Source: JAFARZ01 sp035651595 (GTDB lineage Bacteria > Actinomycetota > Actinomycetes > Streptosporangiales > Streptosporangiaceae). From it: a stretch of 5,869 nucleotides of DNA. Positions 1-5,508 of this stretch are shown here, in pieces (the first letter of the stretch is position 1; each line of letters opens with the position of its first letter). The stretch covers positions 1 to 5,869 of the forward strand of contig DASRFJ010000189.1 of NCBI GenBank assembly GCA_035651595.1, read 5' to 3'. The translations under genes and the position numbers were made by a program. Under the pieces are notes generated by a model that saw only the letters and a program-made list of their open reading frames with translations, did no database searches and was not told the DNA's origin.

Positions 1-154
1 ATCCTGACCCGGTCGCGAGAATGACATGACGGCGCTGGTGCGTCTAGCGAAGGCATGCGCCTGATTTTCGTCGCAGCGTCCCGGCCAGCTGCTGACCAGC
101 GGCTGCCGAGGGCGCTGCGCCGCCTGACCCGCTCCCCACCTGATCGGGAACACC

Positions 155-607
155 ATGCCTTGCTCAGCAGCCCGCAACCCAGGCGTGCCTGCCGCATCCC
201 GCGCTGAACGCGCGGGCTGCATGATCGCTGTCCTCACGGGAGACCTTGATGTCGCCTCGGCCCCAGCTCTGCGCGAGGAATTCCTCGGCTGGCTACGGCC
301 AGCGGCAAGCCGGCTGATCATCGACCTGTCGGCGGTCGGATTCGCGGACGCCAGTGGCGCCGCGGTCCTGGTCGGCACCGGACGCCGCGCCGGACTGCTC
401 GGCGGATGGCTGCGCCTGGTCTCGCCAGCGCCCGGGCTAGTCAGGGTTTTGTCAGTCACCGGGCTGGACCGGCGCCTGGCCACATTCGCTACGGTCGACG
501 CGGCGATCACCGGCGTCCCCGCAGGCAGGGCACGAATACGGCCCCTGCCCGCGGCCATCGCCCACGCACAGCCTGCCGCGGGTGAACTCCGCGCGGCCGC
601 TTGCTGA
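155..607 (+). CDS. STAS-domain protein, probable anti-sigma factor antagonist
   Basis: This 150-residue protein carries one STAS domain at about residues 22-118. In the SpoIIAA/RsbV family such proteins are cytoplasmic; their unphosphorylated form binds an anti-sigma kinase and frees the sigma factor. Visible landmarks are the first strand and turn (IAVLTGDLDVASAP, residues 24-37) and the core motif DLSAVGFADASGAA (57-70), in which Ser67 of the D-A-S-G motif occupies the usual phosphorylation site. The ~22-residue N-terminus and the Ala/Pro-rich tail after residue 120 lie outside the domain. ATG 155 is preceded by GGGA at 146-149, a weak but usable ribosome site. ATG 221 would also give an intact domain but has no visible ribosome site. 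The 3' end overlaps the sigma gene by 7 bases (TTGCTGA), so the two are probably co-translated. The STAS assignment is firm; the role as an antagonist is inferred from family and context. Confidence 0.85.
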   Translation: MPCSAARNPGVPAASRAERAGCMIAVLTGDLDVASAPALREEFLGWLRPAASRLIIDLSAVGFADASGAAVLVGTGRRAGLLGGWLRLVSPAPGLVRVLSVTGLDRRLATFATVDAAITGVPAGRARIRPLPAAIAHAQPAAGELRAAAC

Positions 608-1548
608 GTCAGGCCGGCGCCCCGGCCGCCAGCGGTGCTACTGCCGACACGGTCAAGGACTACCTCAAGCAGATCGGCAAGGTGCCGCTGCTCAGCGCCG
701 AGCAGGAGGTCCAGCTCGCCAAGCAGATCGAAGCAGGCCTGTTCGCCAGCCAGAAGCTCTCCGTCGGTGACCGGGACCTTCCCGCCGAGGTGAGGTCTGA
801 CCTTGAGCGGGCCGCCGAAGACGGCAGGATCGCCAAGACCCACCTGGTGGAAGCCAACCTGCGCCTGGTCGTGTCGCTGGCCAGGCGATACACCGGGCAC
901 GGGATGCTGCTCCTGGACCTGATCCAGGAAGGAAACCTCGGCCTGATCCGCGGCGTGGAGAAGTTCGACTACGCCAGGGGATACAAATTCTCCACCTACG
1001 CCACCTGGTGGATCCGGCAGGCGATCACCCGGGCGATGGCCGACCAGTCCCGCACGATCCGCCTTCCGACCCATATGGCCGAAGCCGTCAGCAGGATGGC
1101 CCGAGCACAGCGCCGGCTGCTCCAGGACCTGGGCCGCGAGCCCACCCCGCACGAACTCGCCGCCGAGCTGGACATGACTCCGGCCAAGGTTATCGAGATG
1201 CAGAAGCACGCCCGCGAGCCGATCTCCCTGAACACTCCGCTCGGCGAGGACGGCGACATCGAGGTCGGCGATCTGATTGAGGACTCCGAGGCTATCGAGC
1301 CCGCTGATGCGGTCAGCTTCACGCTGCTGCAAGAGCAGGTGCACGCGGTGCTCAGCTCGCTGTCCGAACGCGAGGCGGGTGTTGTGTCCATGCGATTCGG
1401 GCTTGTCGACGGGCAGCCCAAGACCCTTGAGCAGATCGGCCAGGTGTACGGGGTTACCCGGGAACGGATCCGGCAGATCGAGGCCAACACCATGGCCAAG
1501 CTACGCCACCCGTCCCGGTCCAAGCTCCTGCGGGACTTCCTCTACTGA
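601..1548 (+). CDS. Group 2 sigma-70 factor, HrdB/SigA-like
   Basis: This 315-residue RNA polymerase sigma factor contains regions 1.2 to 4 in order. Region 1.2 is at about 16-50 (DTVKDYLKQIGKVPLLSAEQEV). Region 2 is at 79-160, with DLIQEGNLGL (106-115) for core binding and YKFSTYATWWIRQAITRAM (128-146) for -10 recognition and melting. Region 3 is at 161-235 (REPISL at 205-210). Region 4 is at 240-315, with the -35 helix-turn-helix TLEQIGQVYGVTRERIRQIE (275-294) and a typical LRHPSR end. The motifs match actinobacterial principal sigma factors closely, but the long region 1.1 extension of HrdB-type proteins is absent; the length resembles mycobacterial SigB. An in-frame stop at 583-585 leaves TTG 601 as the first plausible start, with no good ribosome site, so translation probably depends on the overlapping STAS gene. 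It is unlikely to be the only housekeeping sigma, though this cannot be proved from one window. Confidence 0.93.
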   Translation: MLSQAGAPAASGATADTVKDYLKQIGKVPLLSAEQEVQLAKQIEAGLFASQKLSVGDRDLPAEVRSDLERAAEDGRIAKTHLVEANLRLVVSLARRYTGHGMLLLDLIQEGNLGLIRGVEKFDYARGYKFSTYATWWIRQAITRAMADQSRTIRLPTHMAEAVSRMARAQRRLLQDLGREPTPHELAAELDMTPAKVIEMQKHAREPISLNTPLGEDGDIEVGDLIEDSEAIEPADAVSFTLLQEQVHAVLSSLSEREAGVVSMRFGLVDGQPKTLEQIGQVYGVTRERIRQIEANTMAKLRHPSRSKLLRDFLY

Positions 1549-1572
1549 TTCCGGCCGACCGCGTTCTGGCCC

Positions 1573-1594
1573 TAGGCGGAGGGCATCCCGCCTA
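1573..1594 (+). terminator. Hairpin after the sigma gene, possible terminator
   Basis: There is a perfect 7-bp inverted repeat, TAGGCGG and CCGCCTA, with an 8-base loop, beginning 24 bases after the sigma stop codon. No T-run follows. Actinobacterial terminators often lack one, so the position and stem make a terminator plausible but do not establish it. Confidence 0.4.
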
Positions 1595-1642
1595 CATCCT
1601 CCACGACCCCGAGGGTGCATGGAGGGGCACTTGTTCGCCCGG

Positions 1643-1816
1643 CTAGCCCACGTCGCCACCGTTGAAGATCTCGCGTACTTCGCGTGCCGCGTAATAAACC
1701 AGTGCGTATCCTGCGGCGGGGTCGGCCCACCACCAGCCGGCCGCGGCGTTCAGCACCAGGCCTGCCAGCACGGCGGCCGCGGACGCTGCCTTCCAGCTTC
1801 TGCATGTCCTGTTCAA
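1643..1816 (-). pseudogene. C-terminal remnant of a CDF cation transporter
   Basis: Read on the minus strand, the frame ending at the TAG at 1643-1645 gives about 57 residues containing AVLAGLVLNAAAGWWWADP followed by AAGYALVYYAAREVREIF. This matches the last two membrane segments of actinobacterial cation diffusion facilitators, where a G-W-x-x-A-D-P turn joins TM5 to TM6 and a charged helix end (REG.EA) follows. CDF proteins export Zn2+, Co2+ or Cd2+ in exchange for protons. Only the tail is present. An in-frame TAA occurs a few codons upstream of 1816, and the remaining ~150 or more residues, including the TM2 metal site, are missing where the plus-strand exchanger gene begins. The TTG at 1814-1816 merely marks the edge of the open frame and is not a credible start. 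It is best read as a decayed 3' end. The family call rests on recalled motifs. Confidence 0.65.
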
Positions 1817-1902
1817 TCCGCGGGCGGTTTAGGCTTGTCAGCAGGTGAGCCGGGAAGCCTGGTCGGCACGTACGTTTGCTATCGACCGTGGCAGGTGTGC
1901 TG

Positions 1903-3363
1903 ATGACCGCTGGCTTGTGGCTGCTGCTGTTCGTGGCCGGAGTCGGGGTCAGCTTGTCGGCGAGCTGGCTGCTAGTCTCCCGGCTGGAACGGCTCGCCGA
2001 ACGCGCCGGGTTCTCCGAGGCATGGCTGGGGCTGGTCGCGGCACTGGCCGCCGACGCGCCGGAGATCACGTCCGCGGTGACGGCGCTGGCCCGTCACCAG
2101 CCCAGCGTGGGAGCCGGGGTGGTGATCGGCTCTAACGTGTTCAACCTCGCGGCGCTGCTGGGCCTGGCCGCGGTAGTGGCCGGGCGTATCGCGTTTCACC
2201 GGCGGGTCGTGCTGCTCGGCGGGATCCCCGGACTGTGGGTGGCGGCAGTCTGTGTGCTGGCCGTGGCCGGCGTGCTGGCACCCGCTGCGGGGCTGGCCCT
2301 GACGGCCGCGGTGCTGGTGCCTTTTGCCGCGGTGCTCGGGCTGCCGCGAGCCCGGCTGGAGCGCCTGCCCATGCCGGGGTCGTGGATCCGCTGGCTGACC
2401 GCGGCGGTGCACGAGGAAGAGGCCGAACTGGCTGAGGCGATCCGGCCGCCGGCCGGCACCTGGCACGACGGTGTGACCGCGATCGGGGCTTTGGTCGTGG
2501 TGGTAGCGGCGAGCACGGTGATGGAGCTAGCGGCCACGGCACTGGGCAGCCGCTACGCGGTCGCGGACATCATCACCGGTGGGCTCGTGCTAGCGGTTGT
2601 GACCAGCTTGCCGAACGCGGTCAGCGCGGTGTACCTCGCCAGGCGCGGCCGCGGCGCCGCCGTGCTCAGCACCGCACTGAACAGCAACGCGATCAATGTC
2701 GCCGCCGGGCTGCTCGTCCCCGCGAGCATCACCGGTCTCGGGTCGCCCAACGGGCAGAGCCTGCTGGTAGCCGGATGGTATGCCGGCCTCACGGTGCTCG
2801 CGCTGGCGTTCGCTTACCGGTACCGGGGACTGGGACGGACTCACGGCGCGGTAATCATCGCCGGTTACCTGGCATTCGTTATCACGCTGGGGGTCACGGT
2901 TACGCAAGGCAGCGTCGCCCTGGCCGTCGTGATAAGCCCCGCAGCGGTCGTCACGGTGGCAGGGGCTGCGTTGCTTCGCTCGCCGCAGTCCAGGGGCAAT
3001 AGATTGCCCGGATCGCGGGGGGTCTGGTGGCAGCGGGAATCCTTGCTACCCGGGTGGAGCACTGGCCGACTGTGGCTGGTCAGCCTCGGCCTATGCCTGC
3101 TCATCGCCGCCTGCGACGCGGCGTCCGGTCCGCACCTCATCCTGATCGGCCTGCTGACCTGCGGGCCGTGCTGCGCACTGCTCACCGCACGATGGCGGCC
3201 TACCGCCGCGACCAGCTGCGTGGCCGTGGCGCTGGGAGTCATCTTGGGCATACCGGATCAGATCTTCGCGACCTTCATCCAGTACGCCTTCCTAGCCGCC
3301 GTAGTGGTCGTTGCCACCACAGCCACTGCGGGTGCCGCCGTACTTCAGCACCGGCACACCTGA
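1903..3363 (+). CDS. NCX-superfamily cation exchanger with C-terminal membrane module
   Basis: This 486-residue integral membrane protein has two parts. Residues 1 to ~358 form a Na+/Ca2+-exchanger-like domain of about ten membrane helices with two inverted alpha repeats. Alpha-1 is ALAADAPEITSA (47-58) followed by GSNVFN (76-81). Alpha-2 is VVTSLPNAVSA (232-242) followed by LNSNAIN. The cytosolic loop between the halves is acidic (HEEEAELAEA, about 170-179). Such proteins exchange Ca2+ or other cations for Na+ or H+, but the alpha-2 Glu is Asn here, so the substrate is uncertain. After a polar linker (359-388), residues 389-486 add about four more helices with GPCCALLTARW (421-431) and GIPDQIF (449-455), resembling the membrane part of actinobacterial PP2C phosphatases; no catalytic domain follows. 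ATG 1903 was chosen because AGGTG at 1893-1897 is well spaced from it. In-frame TTG 1876 would add nine residues without a ribosome site. Confidence 0.82.
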   Translation: MTAGLWLLLFVAGVGVSLSASWLLVSRLERLAERAGFSEAWLGLVAALAADAPEITSAVTALARHQPSVGAGVVIGSNVFNLAALLGLAAVVAGRIAFHRRVVLLGGIPGLWVAAVCVLAVAGVLAPAAGLALTAAVLVPFAAVLGLPRARLERLPMPGSWIRWLTAAVHEEEAELAEAIRPPAGTWHDGVTAIGALVVVVAASTVMELAATALGSRYAVADIITGGLVLAVVTSLPNAVSAVYLARRGRGAAVLSTALNSNAINVAAGLLVPASITGLGSPNGQSLLVAGWYAGLTVLALAFAYRYRGLGRTHGAVIIAGYLAFVITLGVTVTQGSVALAVVISPAAVVTVAGAALLRSPQSRGNRLPGSRGVWWQRESLLPGWSTGRLWLVSLGLCLLIAACDAASGPHLILIGLLTCGPCCALLTARWRPTAATSCVAVALGVILGIPDQIFATFIQYAFLAAVVVVATTATAGAAVLQHRHT

Positions 3364-3507
3364 GCACAGTGCGCCTCATGCAAGCGCCAGCTCGTGCTCG
3401 ACGCCCCCGCACCCGTCGTCGCCGGCGCGCTCGGGTACCACCAGACAACAACGACCCGGCAGGTCGCGCACGCAGGCGGCACTTGGAACCGGTACCCGGC
3501 TAGCGAG
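3364..3507 (+). pseudogene. Remnant resembling the C-terminus of an actinobacterial integrase-like protein
   Basis: Starting directly after the exchanger's TGA and in the same frame, the sequence reads CASCKRQLVLDAPAPVVAG, then ALGYHQTTTTRQVAHAGGTW and NRYPA. This pattern (a short Cys pair, L-L-D-x-P-A-P-V-x-A-x-x-L-G, a helix-turn-helix-like stretch, then A-G-G-T-W-x-R-Y) resembles the end of integrase/tyrosine-recombinase-like proteins common in Streptomyces and relatives. No recombinase catalytic residues are present, since the bulk of such a protein would lie upstream, where the exchanger's C-terminal module sits. The open frame continues to the TAA at 3691-3693, but after ~3507 it has no recognisable protein character. 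I read it as a decayed gene end left by a mobile element. The family name comes from memory of similar sequences and is moderately secure; that it is a fragment is clearer. Confidence 0.5.
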
Positions 3508-3521
3508 ACGCCCTCGTGGCA

Positions 3522-3601
3522 CGACCAGGTCCGGCTCATCGACGCACCCCTATGCCGTGCGGCGGGTCCCGCGAAAACGGTTAGACGATCGGACCTGGCC
3601 G
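3522..3601. repeat. 12-bp imperfect inverted repeat with 56-base spacer
   Basis: CGACCAGGTCCG at 3522-3533 pairs with CGGACCTGGCCG at 3590-3601 at 11 of 12 positions, with an uninterrupted 9-bp core (3525-3533 with 3590-3598). Inside the spacer lies a second, perfect palindrome, GCGGGTCCCGC at 3562-3572. Together they could form a branched hairpin, which may act as a terminator before the AT-rich promoter block, or may be a leftover repeat of a mobile element. The repeat is seen directly; its role is a guess. Confidence 0.5.
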
Positions 3602-3660
3602 GGTGGGCGGGCGCGGCCTGCCGCCCTGGATGCCGTGGAGAAGCCGCCCGCGCTGCCAAC

Positions 3661-3714
3661 GTCAAGCCATCTAAATATCTTGTGCTCACTTAAATTCTTT
3701 GCAACACTTAACTC
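3661..3714 (+). promoter_or_regulatory. AT-rich promoter/operator block of the hsp31-like operon
   Basis: Base composition drops abruptly to mostly A+T just before the ATG at 3715, in strong contrast to the flanking DNA. CACTTAA occurs twice as a direct repeat (3687-3693 and 3705-3711, 18 bp start to start), and TAAATT at 3691-3696 is a possible -10 element. No convincing -35 partner was found. If that -10 is real, transcription would start about 10 bases before the ATG, and no Shine-Dalgarno sequence is visible upstream of it, so the message could be leaderless or nearly so. CTCATGAG at 3712-3719 is a palindrome spanning the start codon. The TetR protein encoded in the operon is a natural candidate ligand for this block, by inference only. 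Confidence 0.5.
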
Positions 3715-4383
3715 ATGAGCGACGAACTGCTGATGATAGTGACGTCCAACGGGACGCTCGGGGACTCGGGCCTGCCCACAGGAGCTTGGCTGGAGGAGGT
3801 GTGCGTGCCGCTGAAGGCGTTCCGGGACGCGGGGCTCGCCGTAGCGGTCGCCTCCCCCTTGGGCGGCCGGCCGCCCATCGACCCGAACAGCGAGAGCTTC
3901 GACACCAGCGCGGTGCCGGACCTGGAGGCGTGGCTTGCCGGGACCAGCGCCCTGGCCGCCGTGGACCCCGCCCGCTACGCGGCGGTCTTCCTGGCAGGCG
4001 GCCACGGCACGATGTGGGATTTCGCGGGGAACGAGGCGCTGGCCCAGATCGTCAGCAACGTGGCATCCCGCGGCGTGGTGGCCGCGGTCTGCCACGGCCC
4101 GGCGGGACTACTTGACGCGGTCGATGAAGGCGGGAAGCCCCTGGTCGCCGGACGGACGGTCACCGCCTTCAGCGACGCGGAAGAGGACGAGGCCGGGGCC
4201 AGCGACGTCATCCCGTTCTCGCTCCAGCAGCGGCTGGCCGCCCTCGGCGCCGCCGTCGAGGTCGCCGCGCCGTTCACCGCGAACGTGCGCCGGGACGGGA
4301 ACCTGGTCACCGGCCAGAACCCCGCCTCCTCCGCCGCCGTCGCCGGGGCAGCGATCGCCGCCGTGCGGGACTTGCGCGAATGA
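3715..4383 (+). CDS. DJ-1/PfpI-superfamily protein, Hsp31-like
   Basis: This 222-residue cytoplasmic protein belongs to the class I glutamine amidotransferase-like fold. The family markers appear in order: TGAWLEEV (22-29) with the acidic residue (Glu27 or Glu28) that usually contacts the catalytic Cys, the AGGHGTMWDF loop (94-103), the nucleophile elbow AAVCHGPAGL (123-132) with Cys126 and His127, and the C-terminal FTANVRRDGNLVTGQNPASS block (187-206). These match the Hsp31/glyoxalase III-like branch, whose members convert methylglyoxal to lactate without glutathione and have also been described as chaperones or deglycases. Length is as expected and nothing catalytic is missing. The start is the first ATG after the AT-rich block. 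Its last four bases (ATGA) overlap the TetR gene. Family membership is firm; the exact reaction is not, since DJ-1 proteins vary in activity. Confidence 0.9.
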   Translation: MSDELLMIVTSNGTLGDSGLPTGAWLEEVCVPLKAFRDAGLAVAVASPLGGRPPIDPNSESFDTSAVPDLEAWLAGTSALAAVDPARYAAVFLAGGHGTMWDFAGNEALAQIVSNVASRGVVAAVCHGPAGLLDAVDEGGKPLVAGRTVTAFSDAEEDEAGASDVIPFSLQQRLAALGAAVEVAAPFTANVRRDGNLVTGQNPASSAAVAGAAIAAVRDLRE

Positions 4384-5036
4384 CGGCCCAGGCGACGGCC
4401 GGCCTCGACCGGTACCCACTGCGCGAGCGCAAGCGGGCCAGGATACGGGTCGGGCTGTGGCAGGCGCTGAAGGACCGCATCGAGACAACGCCCCTCGACC
4501 GCATCTCCGTCCGCGAGCTGGCCGCGACGGTCGAGGTGTCGGAGCCGACGTTCTTCGCCCACTTCACGTCCAAGGCGCAGCTGCTGAGCTACCACATCTG
4601 CCTGTGGCGAATAGGCACCACCATGGCCGCCTCCCGGCACCCTGACGGCGCGCCGTTCCTGCGGGCCTTCTTCAACGGCACCGCCCAGGCAATCACGGAA
4701 GGCCCGCGGCTGTGGTTCGAGATCACCGCCGAGATCGCCCGTGGCGCCGGGCTGTGCGAAATCCTCGACATCAGCGACGCCGAGCGGCTGCTGGTGTTCC
4801 ATGATGAGGCGGCGCTCGGCGTTCAGATCACGCCGCAGGCCGACCTGTTCGCCCGCCACCTCACCGCCGCCCTGCAGCACGGGCGGTCCGGCCTAGACGT
4901 GAGCGAGGCCACCACGGCCTTGCTGACCGCGTTCTACGGTGTGCCCCTCGCGCTCGGCCGGGACCGGCTCGGCGACCTGGCCGCCGCCTACCACCGCCAC
5001 CTTGACCAGATCCTGGCCGACGGGCAGCACCGGTGA
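4380..5036 (+). CDS. TetR-family transcriptional regulator
   Basis: This 218-residue protein has a TetR-type DNA-binding domain at about residues 14-70. It has a basic first helix (RERKRARIRVGLWQALKDRI), then RISVRELAATVEVSEPTFFAHF (41-62), which is the helix-turn-helix, with SEPTFFAHF replacing the common S-x-x-T-x-Y-x-x-F ending, followed by SKAQLL. The remaining ~150 residues are the helical ligand-binding and dimer domain, whose sequence gives no clue to the ligand. Such proteins are usually dimeric repressors released by a small molecule. The gene overlaps the upstream Hsp31-like gene by ATGA and the downstream TfoX_N gene by GTGA, so all three are probably one transcript. Repression of its own operon at the AT-rich block before 3715 is the simplest model, and a reactive aldehyde or related metabolite would fit the neighbour; both are inferences. 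Confidence 0.88.
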   Translation: MTAQATAGLDRYPLRERKRARIRVGLWQALKDRIETTPLDRISVRELAATVEVSEPTFFAHFTSKAQLLSYHICLWRIGTTMAASRHPDGAPFLRAFFNGTAQAITEGPRLWFEITAEIARGAGLCEILDISDAERLLVFHDEAALGVQITPQADLFARHLTAALQHGRSGLDVSEATTALLTAFYGVPLALGRDRLGDLAAAYHRHLDQILADGQHR

Positions 5037-5368
5037 CCGGGCGACGTAGCGACGCAGAGCACGTCCTTGACCTGCTCGGCGATGATTCCGGAGCATCGCT
5101 GCGCCGGTTCTTCGGCGGCTGGTCGACCATGCGCGGCGGCCAGCAACTCGCCATCATCATGGATACCGTCTACGCCAAGGTCCCCGCACCCGACCGTGAG
5201 CAGTGGCGCGCCGCAGGCCGCCGCCCCTTCCAGTACCAGGCAAAGGGCAAGACCGTCGTAATCGAGGCCTACTGGAGCCTGCCCGATGACGCGCTCGACA
5301 ACCCCGCCGAACTCCAGCGTGCCCTCCTGCACGCCGGCCATCCCGCCACCCACCCGACGAGAGCCTGA
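5033..5368 (+). CDS. TfoX N-terminal domain protein
   Basis: This 111-residue protein fits the TfoX/Sxy N-terminal domain over nearly its whole length: RRFFGGWSTMRGGQQLAII (24-42) corresponds to the family's R-x-M-F-G-G-x-G-x-x-x-x-G-x-x-F-A-x-x motif, VYAKVPAPDREQWRAAGRRPF (46-66) to the Y-L-K-x-D-x-x-x-R-x-x-F-x-x-A-G-x-x-P-F segment, and GKTVVIEAYWSLPDDALDNPAEL (72-94) to the final strand and acidic helix. The C-terminal TfoX domain of gamma-proteobacterial Sxy, where competence regulation is known, is absent, as is usual in actinobacterial homologues, so competence should not be assumed. Molecular function is unknown. The GTG start overlaps the TetR stop by four bases (GTGA), and no strong ribosome site is seen, consistent with translational coupling. 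The domain call is from motif recall and is fairly secure. Confidence 0.75.
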   Translation: MTGRRSDAEHVLDLLGDDSGASLRRFFGGWSTMRGGQQLAIIMDTVYAKVPAPDREQWRAAGRRPFQYQAKGKTVVIEAYWSLPDDALDNPAELQRALLHAGHPATHPTRA

Positions 5369-5416
5369 TATGGCCCCCGCACCCCGCGCCAGCCCGGCAG
5401 CATCCCGGGACCAGTA

Positions 5417-5442
5417 GCCGAGGCGAGCTGCGGCGCCTGGGA
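5417..5442. terminator. Weak hairpin between convergent genes
   Basis: AGGCG (5421-5425) and CGCCT (5434-5438) form a 5-bp stem with an 8-base loop. Two further G-C pairs can form after one mismatch. It is the best stem I found in the 140 bases between the TfoX_N stop and the convergent acyl-CoA dehydrogenase stop, where transcription from both sides should end. There is no T-run and the stem is short, so this is tentative. Nothing else was recognised in the gap. Confidence 0.2.
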
Positions 5443-5508
5443 CATCGGATCGGCGCGGCCACAATCCGAAAGATTCTGCCAGTGACATCGCGAAGTACCA
5501 GCTCAGCA

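Noticed and set aside
1..154. Sequence before the STAS gene examined for a promoter or gene end
   Set aside because: I found no convincing -35/-10 pair, group 3-type sigma promoter or coding similarity on either strand. Only the weak ribosome site near 146-149 can be supported.
582..770. GTG-initiated 62-codon frame at the STAS-sigma junction
   Set aside because: It runs in a different frame through sigma region 1.2 and gives Arg/Gln-rich sequence with no family pattern. The sigma frame itself has a stop at 583-585, so it cannot extend the sigma upstream.
996..1523. 175-codon minus-strand frame inside the sigma gene
   Set aside because: It is a shadow of the sigma factor; the plus strand has complete region 2 to 4 motifs.
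1572..2069. 165-codon minus-strand frame over the CDF remnant
   Set aside because: This frame is Ser/Ala/Arg-rich and patternless. The transporter motifs are in a different minus-strand frame, so this is not the gene.
3332..3357. GTGCCG/CGGCAC inverted repeat at the end of the exchanger gene
   Set aside because: A 6-bp stem with a 14-base loop inside coding sequence is expected by chance at this G+C content.
3975..4880. 301-codon open frame on the minus strand
   Set aside because: It lies opposite the Hsp31-like and TetR genes, both with clear family motifs. Its translation is low-complexity Arg/Gly/Ala sequence without a recognisable domain, typical of a high-GC antisense frame.
5370..5417. 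ATG-started 15-codon frame after the TfoX_N gene
   Set aside because: It is very short, Pro/Ala-rich and lacks a ribosome site or any recognisable pattern.
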